From Streptomyces mexicanus (GTDB lineage Bacteria; Actinomycetota; Actinomycetes; Streptomycetales; Streptomycetaceae), in the NCBI RefSeq assembly GCF_902506575.1, contig NZ_LR732544.1:865078-929077 (forward strand): a stretch of 64,000 bases of DNA, written 5' to 3'. Both the position numbers and the translations under genes were made by a program. This document shows positions 1 to 8,725 of the stretch, in pieces. Each line of letters opens with the position of its first letter. Positions within the stretch are counted from its first letter, which is position 1. The notes below the pieces were generated by a model. The model saw nothing but the letters and a program-made list of their open reading frames with translations, did not search any database and had not been told where the DNA came from.

Positions 1-465
1 CCGCGTCGCGGAAACGGGTCAGTCGCTCGCGTAGCTTTTCGAAAGTCACACGACCAAGGTAGGGCCCGGCACTGACAACGATGCCGAAACTCGGGTTCCG
101 GTGGTCGCGGCGCGGGTGCCGACCCGCTGTGCCGGGCGGCCCTCGCGCCGGTCGACTCGCGTGCGGGCGACCGATCGGACCGATGCGCTCACGGCGTCGG
201 CGGGCCGGGTCGGGTCGGGTGCAACGTCGATTCGGGCCGGCTCCGCACGGTCGCCCGCGTCGGCTTTCCCGTGGCGGGGGCGGTGACTTCGCCGGCCGGG
301 TCACCGAGGCGGGTTCCGGCGCGCCTACACGGCACTCCGGGAACGAGCCGTGAGGAACGGGCTCGTGCCGCACGTCACCGTCGGTGCCGTCGTCGGCCTC
401 GTCTGCGGCGGAGAACCGGTTCCGCCGCCGCTCCGATACCGGGCCGGCGCGCGGTGACGGCGGGG
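1..465. other. gene-poor left edge
   Basis: No gene is supported with confidence here. On the minus strand an open frame runs off the left edge; from a GTG at 49 it reads VTFEKLRERLTRFRDA and stays open upstream of that codon as well. This could be the N-terminus or an internal piece of a gene continuing outside the window, but there is no good ribosome binding site and the family is not recognised. The rest of the interval looks non-coding apart from a hairpin next to the lipoprotein gene on the right. Confidence 0.3.
405..428 (-). terminator. hairpin downstream of lipoprotein gene
   Basis: GCGGCGGA (405-412) pairs perfectly with TCCGCCGC (421-428) around an 8-nt loop. It lies about 37 bp past the stop codon of the minus-strand lipoprotein gene, so it is a plausible terminator, but there is no U-tract. 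Confidence 0.4.
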
Positions 466-969
466 TCAGTGGACGCTGAGGACGAGGACCGCGCTGTGAC
501 CGGTGACGGACCTGACCAGGATGTCGAGATGGTTGAGCAGCGAGCTGTGGCCGGCCGGGGTGGTCGAGGACAGGGAGATGCCCGGCCCGGTCGCCTCCAC
601 GGTCACCGCGTCGGCGGAGATCCCCGTGGCCGTGAGCCGGCCGAAGCCGAACTTGGCCACGTCCATGGCGAGTACCTCGCCCGGGATGACGGTGACGGTG
701 CAGTGGCCCTCGCGGCAGCCGGGCCCCGGCGGGGCCGGGGACGAGGGCCCGGTCGCGTCGGCCGCGCCGGAGGGCGACTCGGTCGTCTCTGCGCCGTGCA
801 CGGGCGAGGGGACGGTCGTAGGGGCGGCGACCGCCGAGGCGGAGGACGCCGACGGTACGGAAGCGTCCGCGCCCTCGTGATGGCGCACGACCGTCCCGCA
901 GCCGCCGAGCACTGCCACGACGAGCGTCGCGGCAACCGCCACGACCGCCCTGCTCCGGAACGCGTTCAT
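466..969 (-). CDS. putative secreted lipoprotein
   Basis: A 167-residue protein with a lipoprotein signal. The start has basic residues (MNAFRSR), then a hydrophobic stretch (VVAVAATLVVAVLGG), then a lipobox with Cys near residue 23 (LGGC), so it is probably anchored on the outer face of the membrane. The mature part begins with a Ser/Pro/Ala-rich linker (about residues 30-80). A small domain follows with a CREGHC cysteine pair and the segment VTVIPGEVLAMDVAKFGFG. The frame is open to 1128, but the ATG at 969 has a strong AGGAG-type ribosome binding site and places the signal peptide at the N-terminus. I do not recognise the globular domain. It is a single gene with a hairpin downstream. Confidence 0.75.
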   Translation of the reverse strand: MNAFRSRAVVAVAATLVVAVLGGCGTVVRHHEGADASVPSASSASAVAAPTTVPSPVHGAETTESPSGAADATGPSSPAPPGPGCREGHCTVTVIPGEVLAMDVAKFGFGRLTATGISADAVTVEATGPGISLSSTTPAGHSSLLNHLDILVRSVTGHSAVLVLSVH

Positions 970-1168
970 CAGTTGTCTCCTCAGGAGCCGAGCCGTTCTT
1001 TCATCCGGCTGGAGGTTTCTACCCCTGCCCTTCAGGGAGGGGTCCCGGATCCACCGGGGCACGGTGGTGCGCCGGTGCGCGCAGGAGGGACGCGCGCACC
1101 CCCGTGCCGGGCTCTGGGAGGCTGACAATCAGCACGGTTCGCCGGAACGCCGGGCGTGGCCGACCGCG

Positions 1169-1732
1169 TTACTCCCCGGTCGTCGCGAAGACCTGGTCCG
1201 CCGTCGTGAAGCTGTGCTCGGCCGATTCGCGTCCTTCGTCGAGGTGGCCGAAGTATGCGGTGTCCGCCGTCCCGGTGAGCACTGCCAGCAGGAAGGCGAG
1301 GCATCCCATGTCATGGTGCTCCCACAGAGGGCCGCGCCCCTCGTTGTAGAGGACGGTCCACTCGTCGGGATGCCGACCGGGCCGCGCCAGCCAGTACAGG
1401 AAAGCCCCCGTGCCCTCTTCGAAGGCCCAGGGCAGGACTTTCGCCCCCGCCTCCTGCAGGGCGGCGGGTTTGTCCTCGGACTCCCACAGGTCGGCCAGGA
1501 TCTCCTCCCGCTGCGCCGCCTGCGCGTGCAGGTCGCAGTCGTCGTAGGCGGAGTCGGGGACGAGCAGCCAGATCGTCTCGTCGAAGAGGCCGTCGCCGTA
1601 TGTCTCGACGAGCTGCTTGTAGTCGGCGGGCACCGCTGTGCCCAGGGTGCGCTCGGCTTCCGGCCAGTCCACCGGGGGTGGCGGATCGGTGGGCGGCGGA
1701 CAGAGGCGGACGAGCGCATCGAGGTCGGTCAT
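1169..1732 (-). CDS. SMI1/KNR4 (SUKH) family protein
   Basis: A 187-residue acidic protein that resembles the SUKH superfamily: an N-terminal helix (MTDLDALVRLCPP), a proline-rich turn, the segment LGTAVPADYKQLVETYGDG, then a cysteine-poor beta-rich body ending with a leucine-rich helix (MGCLAFLLAVLTG). SUKH proteins often act as immunity proteins of polymorphic toxins or as scaffold-like domains. No toxin gene lies next to it, so it may be an orphan immunity gene or have another role. The ATG at 1732 was chosen because the frame upstream (to 1840) is arginine/serine-rich and looks non-coding. Family assignment is from sequence pattern only. Confidence 0.7.
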   Translation of the reverse strand: MTDLDALVRLCPPPTDPPPPVDWPEAERTLGTAVPADYKQLVETYGDGLFDETIWLLVPDSAYDDCDLHAQAAQREEILADLWESEDKPAALQEAGAKVLPWAFEEGTGAFLYWLARPGRHPDEWTVLYNEGRGPLWEHHDMGCLAFLLAVLTGTADTAYFGHLDEGRESAEHSFTTADQVFATTGE

Positions 1733-2091
1733 GGAGACGGACGCTACCGAACACCGGCCGTATGCAAGGGCGGAGGGTCGGCCGGACGAGGATCTGCAGC
1801 GCGACCCGGCCGAATGGGCGGCGCGGACGCGGAACGGCACCGAGCGTACAGGGGAGCGGGCGACGTGTCCGTCGTGTCGGGGCGGCGCGACGGTGACGCC
1901 CGGTCTTCGTGGAAGTGCCTCCTTCAGGCTTCAGGCCCCCGGCCGTGCGCGGGAAGTATGGGCGGGGACGAGGAGCAGGAGGCCGTCGCCGGACGCGTAG
2001 GCCGTGCCCGGCCCGCACGGCCATGACCTGGCCGTGGGCTGTGATGGGATGACCGGGACGATCTGTCGGACGAGTGGAGGGATCTGGTCGT

Positions 2092-2904
2092 ATGCCGGGC
2101 AGGACGGTGCTGATCACGGGCGCGTCGAAGGGGATCGGACGAGCGACCGCGCGGCGTCTCCAGGAGCAGGGGGACATGGTTCTCGGCATCGCACGGTCCG
2201 GTGGGGAGGGGGACTTCCCCGGGGTGCTGTACCGGTGCGACCTCGCCGACGCGGAGGGCACGGACCGGGTACTGGCGCGGATCGCCGGCGAGCATCGGGT
2301 GGACGCGGTCGTCAACAACGTCGGCGTGGCCCTGCCCGAGCCACTGGGAGAGGTCAGGCTGGACAGTCTGCGGTCGGTGTACGACCTGAACGTCCGCGCT
2401 GCGGTCCAGGTCACCCAGGCGTTCGTCGGCGGAATGCGCGAGCGCGGCTGGGGCCGGATCGTGAACGTCACCAGCCGGTCGGTGTTCGGCGCTCGGCGGC
2501 GCAGCAGCCACGCGGCCGCGAAGAGCGCGCTGGTGGGCCTGACCCGGACCTGGGCCCTGGAACTGGCCGGTGACGGGATCACTGTGAACGCGGTGGCGCC
2601 GGGGCCGGTGGAGACGGAGCTGTTCCGGGCCTCGCATCCGGTGGGCAGCGAGGAGGAGGCCCGGGTGATGCGATCGATCCCGGCCGGACGGCTCGGCCGC
2701 CCCGAAGAGGTGGCGGCCACGATCGCGTTCCTGCTCGGCGAGGAAGCCGGATTCATCCCCGGTCAGATGGTGAGCGTGGACGGCGGGGGCAGCACCCCGG
2801 GCCGTTGCCCCGCCCGGCCCTCGTGCCCTGGCGAGCGCCGGGCTGCCCCGGCCGCCGACGTGGAAGGCGTCCCCAACGCTGCCGAGGAGGCGGGGGGCCG
2901 GTGA
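2092..2904 (+). CDS. short-chain dehydrogenase/reductase, catalytic Tyr replaced
   Basis: A 270-residue SDR of the FabG-like type. The Rossmann motif TGASKGIG (residues 9-16), the NNVG motif and the PGPVETEL segment are all present. The usual YxxxK pair reads HAAAK (His140, Lys144), so the catalytic Tyr is His, which should weaken or change reductase activity. After the normal end of the fold (VSVDGGGS, about 240) there is a 30-residue Pro/Ala-rich tail. The ATG at 2092 follows a GGAGGGA ribosome binding site; a GTG at 2074 is the alternative. The stop overlaps a possible downstream start (GTGA). Substrate unknown. Confidence 0.8.
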   Translation: MPGRTVLITGASKGIGRATARRLQEQGDMVLGIARSGGEGDFPGVLYRCDLADAEGTDRVLARIAGEHRVDAVVNNVGVALPEPLGEVRLDSLRSVYDLNVRAAVQVTQAFVGGMRERGWGRIVNVTSRSVFGARRRSSHAAAKSALVGLTRTWALELAGDGITVNAVAPGPVETELFRASHPVGSEEEARVMRSIPAGRLGRPEEVAATIAFLLGEEAGFIPGQMVSVDGGGSTPGRCPARPSCPGERRAAPAADVEGVPNAAEEAGGR

Positions 2905-3149
2905 CGGCCGCGGCCACCGGCACCGCGCCCGCCGGCCGCGAGCCCTCACGGCTGCCGCACCCCAAGTGCTCGTCCCACGGCTACCGGGCCTGCCCGCCCG
3001 ACGCCGTGCGGGTCGTCGAGCACATCTGCCTGCTCTGGCCGCTGACTGACGACAGAGGGCCCGCGGCTGCTCGGCACCTGCCTGCGAGAGGAGTTGTGCC
3101 GCGTGCCGGGCTCATCCCCCACCGGTGGTTGCCGGAACGCTTAGGCTGA
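2901..3149 (+). CDS. possible small hypothetical protein
   Basis: An 82-codon frame starting at GTG 2901, which overlaps the SDR stop by four bases and is preceded by GAGGAGG about 11 bases upstream. It contains HPKCSSHGYRACPP, with two Cys and two His that could bind metal, and ends just before the methyltransferase start. The coupling arrangement is the main support. I do not recognise a family, and the frame may be fortuitous. Confidence 0.3.
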   Translation: MTAAATGTAPAGREPSRLPHPKCSSHGYRACPPDAVRVVEHICLLWPLTDDRGPAAARHLPARGVVPRAGLIPHRWLPERLG

Positions 3150-3150
3150 C

Positions 3151-4005
3151 GTGGTGACTGACGAACAGGAGCGGGCGCAGCCGTCGGGAGTGTGGGCCAC
3201 GGCGGTGGGAGTGGCCAGGGGGCGGGCGCTGGAGAGCGAGCGGGAGAACGCGCTGTTCCGCGACCCACTGGCACGGGCCTTCGCCGCCGCCGGCGGCCTG
3301 TGGCCCTCCTCGCCGCCACTGCCCGACGACGAGGCGGCACGCCGCCGCCGGCTGGCCGTGACGTTCTCCATCGTCATCAGGACGAAGTTCCTCGACGACC
3401 TGTTGCAGCAGGCCTCCGCGTCCGGTGTCCGGCAGATCGTGCTGCTCGGCGCCGGCATGGACAGCCGGGCCTTCCGGATGGACTGGCCCGAGGGCACCCG
3501 GCTGTTCGAGGTCGACACCGCCGCGCCACTGGACTTCAAGGCTTCGGTACTGCGCCAGGAACGGGCGGTCGCACGCTGCGAGCGGATCGCCGTCGCGGTG
3601 GATCTGCGGGAGGACTGGCCGCGCACGCTGACCGCCGCGGGGCACGACCCGACGATGCCGACCGTGTGGATCGCCGAAGGACTGCTGATCTATCTGCCCG
3701 GGGACGCGGTGGACCTGCTGCTGGCCCGGATCAGCGCGCAGTCGGCGGCAGGCAGCCGGATGGGGCTGACGTTGGGCTCGCGCGGTGCGATCGAGCGCTT
3801 CGGCGCGGACGCGGTGCCGGGATCGGCGGCGTCCATGGGGGTCTCGGAGATGCCCGACGCCCCGGTGGGCTGGCTGGCCGGGCACGGCTGGGAGGCCAGC
3901 TGCCACACCCTGCGCGAACGCGCTGCCGCGTACGGCCGCCCGATCAGCACCCCGCCGCAGCACGAGGAGGGGCCGGGTGGACTGATCTCGGCGGTGCGCC
4001 GGTAG
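3151..4005 (+). CDS. class I SAM-dependent methyltransferase (leucine carboxyl methyltransferase-like)
   Basis: A 284-residue member of the large actinobacterial family related to leucine carboxyl methyltransferases (TIGR00027 type). The signature glycine loop VLLGAGMDSRAFRM binds SAM, followed by the acidic strand LFEVDTAAPLDFK and the WIAEGLLIYLP motif that closes the active site. N-terminal TAVGVARGRALES is also typical. The substrate of these enzymes is mostly unknown; several Streptomyces and Mycobacterium genomes carry many paralogs. Translation starts at one of two consecutive GTG codons (3151 or 3154). It follows the SDR at short distance on the same strand. Confidence 0.88.
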   Translation: MVTDEQERAQPSGVWATAVGVARGRALESERENALFRDPLARAFAAAGGLWPSSPPLPDDEAARRRRLAVTFSIVIRTKFLDDLLQQASASGVRQIVLLGAGMDSRAFRMDWPEGTRLFEVDTAAPLDFKASVLRQERAVARCERIAVAVDLREDWPRTLTAAGHDPTMPTVWIAEGLLIYLPGDAVDLLLARISAQSAAGSRMGLTLGSRGAIERFGADAVPGSAASMGVSEMPDAPVGWLAGHGWEASCHTLRERAAAYGRPISTPPQHEEGPGGLISAVRR

Positions 4006-4177
4006 AGCAGCTCCAGGTTTCCTGGATGACGATTCCGAGATGGCCTGATGGGCGGAGCCGGGTTCGTGCGCTGGCGGCCCGTCATGCGGGCGTGACCTCG
4101 CCTCGGATGCCGCTGCGGTGGCTGACGTCCGGCGTACCCGCTGGTTCTGTCCTGGACCGGCGGGTACCCACAGCGGC

Positions 4178-5242
4178 ATGGGATCTTTGGGTTCGCTGGT
4201 GTTGCTGCTGTTGTTCGTGGCCAGTGCGGCCGTCATCTGGATCGCGGGTATCAAGCTGTCGGACACCACCGACGTACTCGCCGAACGGCTCCACCTCGGC
4301 AGCGCGCTGGGTGGTCTGATCCTGCTGGCGATCGCGACGAACCTGCCCGAGATCGCGATCACGGCGAGTGCGGCGATGGCCGGTCAGCTCGACGTCGCGG
4401 TCGGCAACATCCTGGGCGGCATCGCCCTCCAGACCGTCGTCCTGGCGATTCTGGACGGAGCCGGGGTCCGCCCGCGCGCCCCGCTGACCCGGCTCGCGGC
4501 CAGCCTGCAGTTGGTCCTGGAAGGCGCCATGGTGGTGGCCGTCCTGGCCGTGGTGGTGATGGGCACCCAGCTGCCCTCGGGCCTGCACGCCGCCCGCCTG
4601 GCCCCCGCTTCGGTGGCGATCGCCGTCCTGTGGGTGATCGGCCTGGTCCTGCTCAACCGGGCCGGGCGAGGCCTGCCGTGGCGGGAGGGCGGCGACGCCC
4701 CGGACAGTCAGCCCGAGCCGCGTGGCCACTCCAAGGGCAAGAAGGAGAAAGCCGCCACCGACAAGGGCGTGAGCACCGCCCGCGCGGGGCTGGTGTTCGG
4801 CGCGTCCGCGCTGGCCACGCTCGTGGCCGGTGTCCTGATCGAGCGCAGTGGTGAGGAGTTCTTCGCCCGGCAGGGCCTGAGCGGTGTGCTGTTCGGCGCC
4901 ACCGTACTGGCCGCGGCCACCTCGCTGCCCGAGGTCAGCACCGGCCTGACCTCCACCAAGCTCGGCGACTACCAGCTCGCCGTCAGCGACATCTTCGGGG
5001 GCAACGCCTTCCTGCCGGTGCTGTTCCTGCTCGCCACCGTCCTCTCCGGCAAGCCCGCCCTGCCGGCCGCGCACGACACCGATATCTACCTCACCGCCCT
5101 CGGAATCATCCTGACGGTGATCTACATGGCCGGGCTGATCTTCCGCCCGCGACGCCAGTACGCCCGCATGGGTGTCGACAGCATCGCCGTGGTGGTCATC
5201 TATCTCTTGGGCATCGCCGGACTGGCCACCATCGCCACCTGA
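4178..5242 (+). CDS. sodium/calcium exchanger family membrane protein
   Basis: A 354-residue integral membrane antiporter of the Ca2+/cation family. It has two inverted repeats, each with the conserved acidic alpha motif: ATNLPEIAITASAAMAGQLDVAVGN in the first half (split here as ATNLPEIAI and QLDVAVGN) and AATSLPEVSTGLTS in the second, with SDIFGGN matching the first-half GNILGG. A hydrophilic Lys-rich loop (HSKGKKEKAATDK) separates the halves in the cytoplasm. About ten membrane segments are evident. The ATG at 4178 puts the first hydrophobic helix at the N-terminus; a GTG at 4118 would add 20 polar residues and has no better ribosome binding site. Likely exports Ca2+ or a related cation in exchange for H+ or Na+. 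Confidence 0.85.
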   Translation: MGSLGSLVLLLLFVASAAVIWIAGIKLSDTTDVLAERLHLGSALGGLILLAIATNLPEIAITASAAMAGQLDVAVGNILGGIALQTVVLAILDGAGVRPRAPLTRLAASLQLVLEGAMVVAVLAVVVMGTQLPSGLHAARLAPASVAIAVLWVIGLVLLNRAGRGLPWREGGDAPDSQPEPRGHSKGKKEKAATDKGVSTARAGLVFGASALATLVAGVLIERSGEEFFARQGLSGVLFGATVLAAATSLPEVSTGLTSTKLGDYQLAVSDIFGGNAFLPVLFLLATVLSGKPALPAAHDTDIYLTALGIILTVIYMAGLIFRPRRQYARMGVDSIAVVVIYLLGIAGLATIAT

Positions 5243-5519
5243 TCCCGAGCACCGGCCGAACGCTGCCTGGACCGCCCCGACAAGGCCGGCAAGCCTTCTT
5301 CCTCGCGCACAAGCCCAAGGAGTCGTGAGCGAGTAGCCAAGCCGCGTCGGGGCGACCGCCTGCGGGCGTGGTGAGGCATCCGTGTCGCCGGTCGTGTTCT
5401 GCGTGTCGGGGAGCGGCACGTCGGTGCCGGGTGTCTGTGGTCCGTTTCGTCTCTGCCCGGCACGGGACGGGCCGCGCCGCCGGGCTTCGCTCGGAACCGC
5501 CGCTTGCCGTGGGGTGCGG

Positions 5520-6005
5520 TCAGCCCGACTTCTTGGCGAGTTCGGCGAGGAACCGCGGAATGCGGCCGGCGCCGAAGTCGTAGTAGCGCGCCCACTGCGG
5601 CTCGACGGCGATCCGCGCCATCTGGTCGTACAGGGCCCGGCAGTTCCGCTCGAACTCGGCCGCGTACTCGGCGTCGAAATTCTTCCGCGCAGCCGCGAGG
5701 TACTCCGGGACCACCCCGTCGACGATGGTCAGGTGCGCCACACCGCGCACCGACAGGGTCCTGGCCGAGCCGGGGCTGTCGCCGGCGTCGATGGTCAGGG
5801 CGATCTCGGGGCGGACGGACAGTGCCTTCACCTTCGGCGCCGTGGCCGCGGTGGACATGACGATCTCCTCGCCGGTCCAGAAGATCCCGATCGGGACGAC
5901 GCGGGGCCGCCCGTCGGGTCCGTTGTACGCCAGCCGCGCCATCGAGGCCCGGCTCAGCAGCTCGTGGGCGTCGGCCAACTCCTGTGCGATCTGCTGCGGG
6001 TCCAT
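5520..6005 (-). CDS. pyridoxamine 5'-phosphate oxidase family protein
   Basis: A 161-residue protein with the split-barrel FMN/F420-binding fold. The segment LLSRASMARLAYNGPDGRPRVVPIG is the characteristic first strand and turn, followed by FWTGEEIVMSTAATAPKVKALSVRP, which matches the cofactor-phosphate region. Such proteins reduce small molecules or act as flavin/F420-dependent oxidoreductases; the substrate cannot be read from sequence. The ATG at 6005 has an AAAGGACGG ribosome binding site; the frame is open upstream but not coding-like. It stands alone and diverges from the lipoprotein gene at 6335. Confidence 0.85.
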   Translation of the reverse strand: MDPQQIAQELADAHELLSRASMARLAYNGPDGRPRVVPIGIFWTGEEIVMSTAATAPKVKALSVRPEIALTIDAGDSPGSARTLSVRGVAHLTIVDGVVPEYLAAARKNFDAEYAAEFERNCRALYDQMARIAVEPQWARYYDFGAGRIPRFLAELAKKSG

Positions 6006-6334
6006 GATCGCCGTCCTTTGCTGTCGCACGGCCGTTCGTGGCCGGCATGTCCCTGGGGGCGAAGCCGCCGCCAGGCTCTCACACCCGCGGCCGGAGCACC
6101 GTCGTTTCCCCACGGTTTGCGTACCACCCACCCGCAGTGGCTGCGCGGTCGCACAGGCAGTTCCACCATGAGCGCGGGGTCACCGTCGGTGCCGCTCCAC
6201 GCCGTGGCGGACGACACCACCGAGGCGGATGCGGGCGGCCGGCGCTTCAGCCGTGGCCGCCGCCCGGCCGCCGGCGGCCACCCGTCAGGACCGGCCCGGT
6301 GGCGGGCGGAGCGGGCCGTACGGACGATGGGTCC
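6006..6334. other. divergent intergenic region
   Basis: Separates the minus-strand PPOX-type gene from the plus-strand lipoprotein gene and must hold both promoters. No clear -35/-10 pair, palindromic operator or small gene is visible. The part around 6230-6300 is very rich in CGGCC runs that could form secondary structure. Confidence 0.4.
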
Positions 6335-6994
6335 ATGCGACTTCAGTCGACGGCACATCAAGTGTGTCCCCCATCCCGCGTTCGTCGCCCCGGACGCCGA
6401 GTCCTCCCCCGTGCCTCGGCCGTGGTGGCCTCGGCTTTCGTGGCCGGGGCACTGGCCGGGTGCGGTGGTGGCGGTGGCGGCGGTTCCGCTGCGACCGGGA
6501 CGCCGACCGCGCCGCAGACCGGGACGTTCTCCGCCCAGCCGCTTCCTTCCGCGATCGCGTCCTCGGCGTCGGCGGCCATCTCCTCCGTGCAGGCCTCGGC
6601 GTCGGCCGCGGCCTCCTCCGCCTCCGCGCGCGCCTCCGAGTTCGAGGCGTCGGTGTCGGCGCAGTCCGCGCGGCGGTCCGCAGAGGCCGAGAAGGCGCTC
6701 AAGGGGGTCAAGGGGCGTGGCAACGCGGTGTCGGAGGTGGGGATGACCGGCCTGCCTACCGCGCAGACCGGAGGTGTGCTCGCCGTCATGCTCACCATCA
6801 CCAACAAGACGGACCGCAAGGCGTCCTACGCCGTCCAGGTCGACTTCGAGGACCCGCACGGCAAGGTGGTGGAGACCCGCTACACCGGCGCGGAGAACCT
6901 GGAACCCGGCAAGAAGGAGCAGCCGATCGTCTTCAGCCGCCGGCCCGCCGAGCCCAAGCTGACACCCCGGCTGGTCAAGGCCCAGCGGTACTGA
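6335..6994 (+). CDS. putative lipoprotein with Ala/Ser-rich stalk
   Basis: A 219-residue exported lipoprotein. After an arginine-rich start, the hydrophobic stretch ASAVVASAFVAGALAGC carries a lipobox (LAGC), followed by a glycine run. Residues about 55-130 form a long Ala/Ser/Glu repeat region (SSASAAISSVQASASAAASS and similar) likely to be a helical or extended stalk. The C-terminal 85 residues form a beta-sandwich-like domain (GVLAVMLTITNKTDRKASYAVQVDFED), similar in pattern to FxLYD/DUF-type extracellular domains. The start has a weak ribosome binding site; ATG 6335 was chosen to give a standard lipoprotein signal. No partner gene is adjacent. Confidence 0.7.
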   Translation: MRLQSTAHQVCPPSRVRRPGRRVLPRASAVVASAFVAGALAGCGGGGGGGSAATGTPTAPQTGTFSAQPLPSAIASSASAAISSVQASASAAASSASARASEFEASVSAQSARRSAEAEKALKGVKGRGNAVSEVGMTGLPTAQTGGVLAVMLTITNKTDRKASYAVQVDFEDPHGKVVETRYTGAENLEPGKKEQPIVFSRRPAEPKLTPRLVKAQRY

Positions 6995-7285
6995 ACCTCC
7001 CGCGCATCCGGGACCGTGATGGCACGGTGGCGCACCCTCCGGACGGCTGCATGGCGGTGCCCCCTCCGGACGGTTGCACGGTGCCGCACCGGCCGGGTGC
7101 CCGCCCGCGGCCTTCTTCCGGGGCGGGAACACGGTGCCGGACCGAACGGACCGCCTGCAGATCCCCGGCGCCCCGGCGGCCCGGCGACCTTCGCAGCGCC
7201 TACGGGCGAACCCCGCCGGGTTGCCGTGACCGGGCGGGCAGCGGCACCCGGGCGCGAGGGCGTTTCCGGTCCGGCACGTCCGGCA

Positions 7286-8443
7286 TCACGCGGAGGGACT
7301 CTGCCGGAGCCGGGCCGGGTCGAACAAGCCGATGGGATGGCGGGTGGCGCCCTCGAGTGCGAGATCGGCCAGGACTTCGCCGATCACCGGCACGAACTTG
7401 AAACCGTGACCCGAGAAGCCGCAGGCCACGACGACGTCCTCGTGGTCGGGATGCCGGCAGACCACGAAGTGCTCGTCCGCCGTGTTCACGTACATGCAGA
7501 CGGCGCCCCTGACGAGCTCGCCCGCCAACGCGGGGATACGGGTGCCGAGGTGGCGGCGCATCGCGTCGACCTCGGTGGCGTGCACCGTCCGGTCCAGGCT
7601 GTCCGGGTCGGCCGGCCCGCCCCTGCTGTGAAAGGCGACCTTCACACCGCCGTCCGGGCCGTCCAGTGCGGGGAACCCGTACATCTCGTCCCCCTCCACC
7701 TCACCGCCCCAGATGTACACCGGATGCCGGTCGGGGGCGAAGTCCTGGACACCGGAGCGAGGAGCGAACCAGTACATGACGCGGCGTTCGACCCGCAGGG
7801 GCACCAGTCCGGGAAGCAGGCCGGGTGCCCAGGCCCCGGGGGCCACGACGAGCCGGTCCGCGTGGTACCGCGCCCGTGGCGTCGTCACCGCCACCCCGCC
7901 CGAGGGCAGGGCCTCCCAGGTGACGACCGGCTCCTGGAAACGCAGGTCGGCGCCGCCGGCGGCCGCGAGGTCCAGGTGGGCGCGTACGGCGAGTTCGGGA
8001 CGGACCACGCCCGCGGCGTCCTCGTGGACCGCCACTTCCGCCTCGGACGGCGTGAGGGTGGGAAAACGCCGACGCACTTCGGCCGCGTCCAGCACCTCGT
8101 GGGGCAGCCCCCACTCGCGGGCACTGCGCAGCGTTCCGGCGACCGGCTCGGCGTCCGGGCGGCCGATCACGAGACCTCCGGTCGCGGTGAACAGGTCCTG
8201 CCCGCTGTTCGCGGCCGCCTCCTCCCACAGCTCGCGCGCCCTGAGCAGCAGCGGCACATACGCGGGGTCCTCCGCGTAGGCCTGCCGGTAGATGCGGGAG
8301 CCGCCGTGGCTGGAGCCCTGGGCGTGCGCGGGACCGAACCGCTCCAGCCCCAGCACCCGTCGGCCCCGCCGGGCCAGATGGTGGGCTGCGGCACTGCCCA
8401 TGCCTCCGAGGCCGACGACGATCACGTCGTACCCGTTCTCCAC
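7286..8443 (-). CDS. solA: N-methyl-L-tryptophan oxidase / monomeric sarcosine oxidase
   Basis: A 385-residue FAD enzyme that oxidatively demethylates N-methyl amino acids, releasing formaldehyde and H2O2. The N-terminal dinucleotide motif [19 protein letters not shown] binds [17 protein letters not shown] is family-specific, and [14 protein letters not shown] contains the Cys that carries the covalent flavin in MSOX/MTOX. The C-terminal [14 protein letters not shown] motif is also conserved. Length is normal for the family. Whether sarcosine, N-methyltryptophan or another N-methyl amino acid is the substrate cannot be told. No tetrahydrofolate or soxBDAG partners are nearby, which fits the monomeric form. 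Confidence 0.9.
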   Translation of the reverse strand: MENGYDVIVVGLGGMGSAAAHHLARRGRRVLGLERFGPAHAQGSSHGGSRIYRQAYAEDPAYVPLLLRARELWEEAAANSGQDLFTATGGLVIGRPDAEPVAGTLRSAREWGLPHEVLDAAEVRRRFPTLTPSEAEVAVHEDAAGVVRPELAVRAHLDLAAAGGADLRFQEPVVTWEALPSGGVAVTTPRARYHADRLVVAPGAWAPGLLPGLVPLRVERRVMYWFAPRSGVQDFAPDRHPVYIWGGEVEGDEMYGFPALDGPDGGVKVAFHSRGGPADPDSLDRTVHATEVDAMRRHLGTRIPALAGELVRGAVCMYVNTADEHFVVCRHPDHEDVVVACGFSGHGFKFVPVIGEVLADLALEGATRHPIGLFDPARLRQSPSA

Positions 8444-8725
8444 GGTGTCCCTCTCTACGGCTCTGGGTTTCCCGGCCCCGGTGATCCGGGCCCCGGTCGA
8501 TGAAAACGCAGGGTACGCGATGCGAGCGCGGGAGCAGGGGGCGAAGTACGACCTGCCGCCACCGGCATCGGGAGCGTGGTCGTGCCGACCGCGGCGTGGT
8601 CGGAAAGGCCCGGGTCCACAGGCTCGCCCCGCACCCGGTAGCCGGCCACGGTCTCTGCGAGGGCTGGGGGCCGACCAGGGCGAGGTCCTGGCGGCGGGGC
8701 ACGTTGCCCCGTAGGGGGCGGGTGG

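Noticed and set aside
34..50. Possible third copy of the MITE end (TTTCGAAAG)
   Set aside because: Only ten bases match and no second terminal repeat is found.
8455..8649. Minus-strand frame with [14 protein letters not shown]
   Set aside because: It faintly recalls the C-terminus of a glycoside hydrolase, but is short, has no start context and no supporting neighbours.
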